Shown: piece after piece, positions 1 to 4,564 of the stretch
How the letters are laid out: every line of letters starts with the position of its first letter
Numbering within the stretch: the first letter of the stretch is position 1
Source of the DNA: Thermoplasmata archaeon
GTDB lineage: Archaea > Thermoplasmatota > E2 > DHVEG-1
DNA length: 6,131 bases
NCBI GenBank assembly: GCA_003651045.1
Contig: QMTJ01000070.1
Coordinates: 1-6,131 of the forward strand
Reading direction: 5' to 3'
Notes under the pieces: generated by a model
Told to the model about the DNA's origin: nothing
What the model saw: the letters and a program-made list of their open reading frames with translations, nothing else
Database searches by the model: none
Position numbers and translations under genes: made by a program

Positions 1-209
1 GGGTGACAACCAGCAACAAGAACACCATCAGCGCCTTTCCTAAGTGCTTCCAGGATAAACACAGGATCTACTCTACCTGAGCACATAACTCTTATGCTTT
101 TAATGTTTGGAGGATATTTTAATCTACTAGTTCCTGCTAAATCTGCACCAGCATAACTACACCAATTACATAAAAACCCTATTATATTTGGTTCAAATTC
201 TTTCGCCAT
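1..209 (-). CDS. mvhD: MvhD/FlpD-like electron-transfer subunit (N-terminal 69 codons, runs off window)
   Basis: Reading the minus strand from the ATG at 209 gives 69 complete codons with no stop before the window edge. The fragment begins MAKEFEPNIIGFLCNWCSYA and continues through GADLAGTSR, a YPPN segment, VMCSGRVDP and GADGVLVAGCH. These are hallmark segments of the MvhD/FlpD family, which carries a [2Fe-2S] cluster and links the [NiFe]-hydrogenase (or formate dehydrogenase) to HdrA. Cysteines visible at residues 14, 17, 43 and 68 are the expected conserved ones; the rest of the domain is off the window. The start is supported by a GGTGA Shine-Dalgarno 7 nt upstream that overlaps the stop of the protease gene. 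It was not in the supplied gene predictions because it is partial. The family usually has about 140 residues, but fusions exist, so the downstream end cannot be described. Confidence 0.93.
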   Translation of the reverse strand, partial: MAKEFEPNIIGFLCNWCSYAGADLAGTSRLKYPPNIKSIRVMCSGRVDPVFILEALRKGADGVLVAGCH

Positions 210-215
210 TTTTTT

Positions 216-222
216 TCACCTT
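216..222 (-). promoter_or_regulatory. Shine-Dalgarno site for mvhD
   Basis: The minus strand reads AAGGTGA followed by seven A and then ATG. The site overlaps the TAA stop (221-223) of the preceding protease gene, suggesting coupled translation. It fixes the mvhD start at 209. Confidence 0.75.
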
Positions 223-724
223 AGCTTGATATTTTCCTCATATTATCTTTTTTAATTTCATTAAGCGTCATTTCCACAGCTTTTGGAACTGTCATAGCGA
301 TTTCATCACTAAGGCATTCACTAAACTCAGACGGAATATTCCTCATCATTATACCAATAACAACGATCTCACGTGGTATCCTATTTTCCCCTATTTTTTT
401 CGCCATATCTATAGCCTCAATCAGAGATACATCATGAGGATTACATGAATGCATAGTATCGAAGTTATCCAAAGAAAAACGTTTCACAACTCCATGCTCA
501 CCATTATTAGATCTAACAGCATCAACAATAACAGCCTTATTATATCCTACTATGATATCAAGCAGGTTCAAACCACCTGTTGTTGCCTCTTCTAATGTAA
601 CATCTAGGTTTTTAACTTGTTTTCTTAGTTGATTCACAACATGGATACCTACTCCATCGTCACCGAGTATCTTGTTTCCAACTCCGACAACTATAGTTTT
701 CGTTTTTTTCATCCCTTTACCCAT
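221..724 (-). CDS. [NiFe]-hydrogenase maturation endopeptidase (HyaD/HycI/FrhD family, peptidase M52)
   Basis: This small cytoplasmic protease of 167 residues is expected to remove the C-terminal tail of the hydrogenase large subunit once nickel is inserted. Visible family features are the N-terminal GVGNKILGDDGVG segment (residues 14-26), IVDAV (66-70) and NPHDVSL (95-101). By analogy with E. coli HybD, the probable nickel-contacting residues are D23, D68 and H97. Length is normal for the family. The ATG at 724 has no clear ribosome binding site. An in-frame ATG at 712 gives the more typical opening MKKTKTIVVGVG and has purine-rich sequence (GGGTAAAGGG) directly upstream, so the protein may be 163 residues. 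It sits between mvhA and mvhD, which points to MvhA as the substrate. I do not assign a specific gene symbol because several paralogous names are used for this family. Confidence 0.9.
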   Translation of the reverse strand: MGKGMKKTKTIVVGVGNKILGDDGVGIHVVNQLRKQVKNLDVTLEEATTGGLNLLDIIVGYNKAVIVDAVRSNNGEHGVVKRFSLDNFDTMHSCNPHDVSLIEAIDMAKKIGENRIPREIVVIGIMMRNIPSEFSECLSDEIAMTVPKAVEMTLNEIKKDNMRKISS

Positions 725-736
725 CAGAAGGTTTTT

Positions 737-2197
737 TTATAGATTTTGTCTAAGTGTTTTGTATAATTTCCTCTCATGATCATAGATGTTCACTTCGAGG
801 GGCATACCACCAGGTAACGTGTGTGTTGCACATGCAAAACAAGGATCATATGCCCGGAATGCCATTTCAACCATGTTCAAGGTAGCGTTACTGACATTAC
901 CTCTAGATATCACACCTTTTGCTGCTTCACGAATCGACATGTTAATAGCACCAGCATTGTTTGTAGTAGCAACAATAAGATTAGCCTTGTCAATGAGACC
1001 ATCCTTAGTAAGTTTATAATGATGTATAAGTGTCCCACGTGCTGCCTCTGTAACACCCATTCCTTCACCAGGTTCACCAACAGGGTTCCTAATCTTCTGA
1101 GAAGTTATTTCAGGGTCTTTTATGAGCTCCTTCGCTCTTTCTGTTGCATATAGTAGTTCTATAAGACGCGCCCAATGGAATGCGAGAGTGCTATTCACTG
1201 GTTTACCACCAAGTGTTTCATAGAACCGATTGTATTCTTTATCAGCTAGTGGTGTCGCCATACCCTCAGCGGCGTTGAGTCTACCTAGTGGTCCTACACG
1301 ATAGATACCACTATCTTTACCGTCTTTGAAACCTTTCCAACCAATTGCTTTGAGATACGGGAATTTGATATAAGTCCATTCTTCAACATGCTCAGCGATA
1401 TACTTGTAATAGTCTCTCACATCAAACTTTACAAACTCTTCTCCTTTTTGATCTGTTACGCGAATCTGACCATCGTAAAAGTTTACCTTATTGTTTTTAT
1501 CAACAAGCCCCATATTATAGGTTGCAAGCTGATAAGGGTCACTAAGTATGAGATCAACATATTTCTTATTCTGCAACACGATCTCATCAAAGAGTTTCAA
1601 AGAAAACTTGGCAAACTCTATACACGAGTCAACCATTTTTTCTATTTCTTTAACCTCGTCCTTGTTAAGACCTTTGGATACACCACCTGGTAACCCGCAA
1701 ACTGGATGCGTAGCTTTCCCACCTAGTATAGCTGTTATTTTTTGACCATATGCACGATGTTTTATCACTTCTTTACCAATCTCTACACCCGCTTTTTCTA
1801 TCACACCAATAATGTTTCTCTTAGCTGGTGGTGCATCTGGTCCAACTACGAAATCAGGACCACCAAGGTAGTAGAAATGAAGAGTATGATCATAAATAAA
1901 ATAACCCATGTACATAAGTTCACGTAGCTTCTTAGCAGCAGATGGAGGATCAACATTAAAAGCTGCATCGAGAGCCTTAGTTGATGCGAAATGATGCGCA
2001 ACAGGGCAGACACCACAGATACGGGATGTTATCTGTGGCATATCCTCAGCACGACGACCTTGAGCGAAACGTTCAAAACCACGTAGCTCAGGAATCTGAA
2101 GATACGCGTTTTCTACATCGCCTTTATCATTAAGGAAAATACTTATTTTACCATGACCCTCAAGACGGGTTATAGGATCAATTGTGACTGTTTCCAT
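737..2197 (-). CDS. mvhA: [NiFe]-hydrogenase large (catalytic) subunit, MvhA type (group 3)
   Basis: This is the catalytic subunit, splitting H2 at a Ni-Fe(CN)2CO centre in the cytoplasm. It has 486 residues, a normal length. The N-terminal L1 motif RICGVC lies at residues 59-64 (C61, C64) and the C-terminal L2 motif DPCFACATH at 451-459 (C453, C456), giving the four nickel-binding cysteines. RLEGHGK at residues 11-17 contains the conserved glutamate E13. After H459 there are 27 residues beginning TLPGGMPLEV, which should be the peptide cut off during maturation, as in HoxH-type enzymes. All four ligands use TGT/TGC codons, so there is no selenocysteine. The start is fixed by a strong Shine-Dalgarno site, and the start codon overlaps the mvhG stop as TAATG. 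F420-reducing FrhA is a relative, but no frhB-type F420 subunit is present and the neighbours are Hdr genes, favouring Mvh. Confidence 0.96.
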   Translation of the reverse strand: METVTIDPITRLEGHGKISIFLNDKGDVENAYLQIPELRGFERFAQGRRAEDMPQITSRICGVCPVAHHFASTKALDAAFNVDPPSAAKKLRELMYMGYFIYDHTLHFYYLGGPDFVVGPDAPPAKRNIIGVIEKAGVEIGKEVIKHRAYGQKITAILGGKATHPVCGLPGGVSKGLNKDEVKEIEKMVDSCIEFAKFSLKLFDEIVLQNKKYVDLILSDPYQLATYNMGLVDKNNKVNFYDGQIRVTDQKGEEFVKFDVRDYYKYIAEHVEEWTYIKFPYLKAIGWKGFKDGKDSGIYRVGPLGRLNAAEGMATPLADKEYNRFYETLGGKPVNSTLAFHWARLIELLYATERAKELIKDPEITSQKIRNPVGEPGEGMGVTEAARGTLIHHYKLTKDGLIDKANLIVATTNNAGAINMSIREAAKGVISRGNVSNATLNMVEMAFRAYDPCFACATHTLPGGMPLEVNIYDHERKLYKTLRQNL

Positions 2198-3204
2198 TAT
2201 TTCGTCACCCTCCTATTAATAAGAGCAGAAGGTAAACCATACTTGTAAAAAGTCCCAACAGGATCAACAACCTGATCAATGAGTCTCTGAACTTCTTCAT
2301 CACTCATCTTCTCTTCGTCCTCCAAACCAAGGATACTAGCCAGTGCAGATATCATCTTAGCACCTTGATCAAGAGAGTTAGGCGTGGGACCACCGCAACC
2401 AGTACAGGGCATATTCGCATCGAGACAACGTGCACCGCAACCACCACGAGTAGCAGGACCCATACATATTATACCCTGCTCCAAAAGACATTTATCCTCG
2501 ATTTTATCAACCTCCCAGATTCGTTTTATTTCTTTGATTTTTTTCTCAGTTTTCTCAAAACGACATTCGTCACAAACTGATTTCAATGGACCAATAACAG
2601 AACCCTTTGGCGGTAGTTTATTCTCAACAATCGCATTAACAGCTGTTAACACCTGCTCCGGAGTAGGTGGGCAACCTGGTAAATAATAGTCAACATCAAC
2701 TGTTTGATCAAGTGTTTTCACAGTATCATAAAACTCAGGAAGCGTCAATGTTCCTTCTTTGATTTTAACTGAGGTTTTAGGAACAACTTTTTTAGGATTA
2801 TCCGTCGAAGGATTGTTAAGATATGCTACATTGAAAACCTCTTCACGATTCGCAATATTCGCAAGACCAGGGATACCACCATTAGTAGCGCATGCTCCAA
2901 ATGCTACAAGAACCTTCGATTTTTTACGTAACAGATGCGCAATATGCTCTTGCTCTTCTGTCCGTATCGCTCCATTGAAAAAACAGATATCGATACTTTT
3001 ATCTTTCATCGCCTCAACATCTTTATACTTGGTATCAATAGCAACAGGCCAAAACAAAATATCAGCAACATCAATAATATCCAATATCTTCTCATCTATA
3101 TCGAGTACTGCTATCTCACATCCACCACAACTTGCAGCCCAATAAAACGCCAACTGCAGTTTTTTCTTCTTATCTTCTTTTGTTTTCTTTTTCTCCTTAA
3201 CCAT
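2197..3204 (-). CDS. mvhG: [NiFe]-hydrogenase small (electron-transfer) subunit, MvhG type
   Basis: The small subunit carries the Fe-S relay that moves electrons from the NiFe site of MvhA toward MvhD and HdrA. It has 335 residues. Proximal-cluster ligands are visible at C26 and C29 (SCGGCE), C105 (GACATNGG) and C178 (PGCPP). A C-terminal cysteine-rich part has C211, C214, C239, C247, C256, C260, C267 and C270, including GPATRGGCGARC and PCTGCGGP. These are enough for two further clusters, as in the F420-non-reducing MvhG family. There is no Tat signal or C-terminal anchor, so the protein is cytoplasmic. The first 15 residues are very lysine-rich and precede the usual family start (LQLAFYWAASCGGCE). 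The ATG at 3204 is nevertheless the only reasonable start, with a Shine-Dalgarno site 10 nt upstream and no other ATG before the first cysteine motif. Confidence 0.95.
   Translation of the reverse strand: MVKEKKKTKEDKKKKLQLAFYWAASCGGCEIAVLDIDEKILDIIDVADILFWPVAIDTKYKDVEAMKDKSIDICFFNGAIRTEEQEHIAHLLRKKSKVLVAFGACATNGGIPGLANIANREEVFNVAYLNNPSTDNPKKVVPKTSVKIKEGTLTLPEFYDTVKTLDQTVDVDYYLPGCPPTPEQVLTAVNAIVENKLPPKGSVIGPLKSVCDECRFEKTEKKIKEIKRIWEVDKIEDKCLLEQGIICMGPATRGGCGARCLDANMPCTGCGGPTPNSLDQGAKMISALASILGLEDEEKMSDEEVQRLIDQVVDPVGTFYKYGLPSALINRRVTK
2205..2213 (-). promoter_or_regulatory. Shine-Dalgarno site for mvhA
   Basis: The minus strand reads GGAGGGTGA, 7 nt before the mvhA ATG and inside the last codons of mvhG. 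It is a near-complete match to the anti-Shine-Dalgarno end of 16S rRNA and is combined with a TAATG stop/start overlap. This favours tightly coupled synthesis of the two hydrogenase subunits. Confidence 0.8.
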
Positions 3205-3214
3205 GGTTTAACTA

Positions 3215-3220
3215 CCACCT
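3215..3220 (-). promoter_or_regulatory. Shine-Dalgarno site for mvhG
   Basis: The minus strand reads AGGTGG, ten nucleotides before the ATG at 3204. It lies in the 27-nt gap after hdrB, the longest gap in the window. It supports the lysine-rich N-terminus of MvhG as genuinely translated. Confidence 0.65.
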
Positions 3221-3231
3221 TTAAACCTTTT

Positions 3232-4125
3232 TTAAATATTCTTTACTACTTCTAAAACCCCTTTTTTCTTCAACAACAAAGTAGGATCAACAGCATGTTG
3301 ATCAAAACCATAAACACTTGGGTCAAGACCAAGTGCAACAGCTATAAGTTGAGTATAATAAAACACAGGAAGCTGTTTGTAACCGTTAAACATTTTTTCT
3401 GCTTCTTTACCACGGACATCAAGATTAAAACGACATAGGGGGCATGAGAGAACTATAGCATCTGCACCTCGTTCAATAGCATAGCTAGCGATTCTATAAG
3501 CCCTACGTGAAACTAGTTCTTTCTCTTGTATAGTATGATAAGACCCGCAGCATTCAATTTTAAACGGGTTATCCACAACCTCTACCCCAAGAGCAGAAAG
3601 AAGATCACTCAAGATAGTAGGTTCCTCTGCGTCATCAACTGCGACTTCCCGGGGACGAAGTAGCATACACCCATAGTAGGGCATAATCTTTAAGTTTTTC
3701 AATGGTTTTTTCACCATCTTTTTCAAAACATTGAAACCAACATCATCACGGAGAAACTCAAGGAAATGCTGAACTTTAACAGTTCCTCTGTAATCATTCT
3801 CACGATCCATAAAAAGGTTAAGTGTCTCTAGATCATCAGGTTTTTCTTTAACCCGGAGGTTTGTCTGTTTCAATGTGTTACAGCACATATCACAGAGAAC
3901 AACAACCCTGTTCTCACCTTGATCCTCAACATGTATAAGGTTACGTAATGGTGCTAGATGCCGCATGAGATCATCATCTGAGAGAGAAGAAACCACGCCA
4001 CAGCAAGTCCAATCATCCATTTCAACTAGTTCATGACCTAATGCTTTTGTTATAGCAAAAGCTGATTTTTCAAGGTTTTTTGCAGATGTTTTTAGTGTAC
4101 AACCTGGGAAATACAATAATTTCAT
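3232..4125 (-). CDS. hdrB: HdrB-type subunit with two CCG domains (heterodisulfide reductase subunit B family)
   Basis: HdrB is the disulfide-reducing subunit. In the methanogen structure its two CCG motifs hold non-cubane [4Fe-4S] clusters that clamp and cleave CoM-S-S-CoB. The protein has 297 residues, a normal length. The first CCG set is C9, C41-C42-G, C78, C81 (with an extra C82). The second is C153, C192-C193-G, C228, C231. Spacing matches the family pattern closely (31 and 35 residues in the first, 38 and 34 in the second). The local sequences (YFPGCTLKTS, TCCGVVSS, CDMCCNTL, ECCGSYHT) resemble HdrB homologues of non-methanogens more than methanogen HdrB, which has CCPAPG in the first motif. 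The natural substrate is therefore uncertain. The gene starts 5 nt after hdrC with only a weak ribosome binding site (GGCTGAT), so translation is probably coupled. Confidence 0.93.
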   Translation of the reverse strand: MKLLYFPGCTLKTSAKNLEKSAFAITKALGHELVEMDDWTCCGVVSSLSDDDLMRHLAPLRNLIHVEDQGENRVVVLCDMCCNTLKQTNLRVKEKPDDLETLNLFMDRENDYRGTVKVQHFLEFLRDDVGFNVLKKMVKKPLKNLKIMPYYGCMLLRPREVAVDDAEEPTILSDLLSALGVEVVDNPFKIECCGSYHTIQEKELVSRRAYRIASYAIERGADAIVLSCPLCRFNLDVRGKEAEKMFNGYKQLPVFYYTQLIAVALGLDPSVYGFDQHAVDPTLLLKKKGVLEVVKNI

Positions 4126-4130
4126 AGTTA

Positions 4131-4556
4131 TCAGCCGATGTTTTTCCTAAACAAACTTACAAACGCTATTTGAGGTATCATATGTCTTTCTTTTTCTGGT
4201 ATTTCATAAGCTTTTGTATGATCAATTTTATGTCTAAGAACAATCTGACGAAGTGCTTCCATTATTTTTGTAATGTTGATATCCCTTGGGCAGCGTTCAG
4301 CACATGTGAAACATGCTGAGCAGAGCCATATTGTTTTAGAATTTAACACTTCAGAGCGATCTAGTATAATATATCTTATAACTTCATCAGGTGTGAGATC
4401 CATATCCTCTACATAGGGGCATCCAGCAGAGCAGGTGCCACACTGGTAGCATCCAAATACGTTTTCACCAGAGAGTTCCTCAACTTCGGCTGCAAGCTCT
4501 CCTTTTTTAAACGTGATTTTACTTATCTCTTTATCCTGTTTTAGTTTTTTATTCAT
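4131..4556 (-). CDS. hdrC: HdrC-type [4Fe-4S] electron-transfer subunit
   Basis: HdrC relays electrons from HdrA to HdrB through two [4Fe-4S] cubanes. Two complete ferredoxin motifs are visible: C36, C39, C42, C46 (CYQCGTCSAGCP) and C79, C82, C85, C89 (CSACFTCAERCP). The linker DLTPDEVIRYI between them and the terminal HMIPQIAFVSLFRKNIG are also characteristic of HdrC. At 141 residues it is about 40 shorter than methanogen HdrC (roughly 185), with the deficit at the C-terminus just after the conserved FRK segment. There is no membrane segment, so this is the soluble HdrC and not the membrane HdrE/DsrK type. The start ATG at 4556 follows a strong Shine-Dalgarno site inside the end of hdrA. Confidence 0.94.
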   Translation of the reverse strand: MNKKLKQDKEISKITFKKGELAAEVEELSGENVFGCYQCGTCSAGCPYVEDMDLTPDEVIRYIILDRSEVLNSKTIWLCSACFTCAERCPRDINITKIMEALRQIVLRHKIDHTKAYEIPEKERHMIPQIAFVSLFRKNIG

Positions 4557-4564
4557 TTTATCCG

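Noticed and set aside
210..216. Homopolymer T-runs on the plus strand as terminators
   Set aside because: Transcription runs on the minus strand, where these are A-runs forming lysine codons or leader sequence before a start codon, not U-tracts.
725..736. Promoter or terminator in the mvhA-protease gap
   Set aside because: Only 12 nt, too short for either signal; no hairpin seen.
3205..3231. Internal promoter in the hdrB-mvhG gap (A/T-rich stretch)
   Set aside because: A TATA-like A/T stretch exists, but it is only about 25 nt from the start and overlaps the hdrB stop; without a BRE-like element or transcript data it cannot be supported.
786..3255. Plus-strand open frames up to 128 codons (for example 2759-3145 and 821-1153)
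   Set aside because: They lie wholly or almost wholly opposite strongly conserved hdrB, mvhG and mvhA coding sequence, show no recognisable domain, have no ribosome sites I can see, and have compositions typical of antisense shadows.
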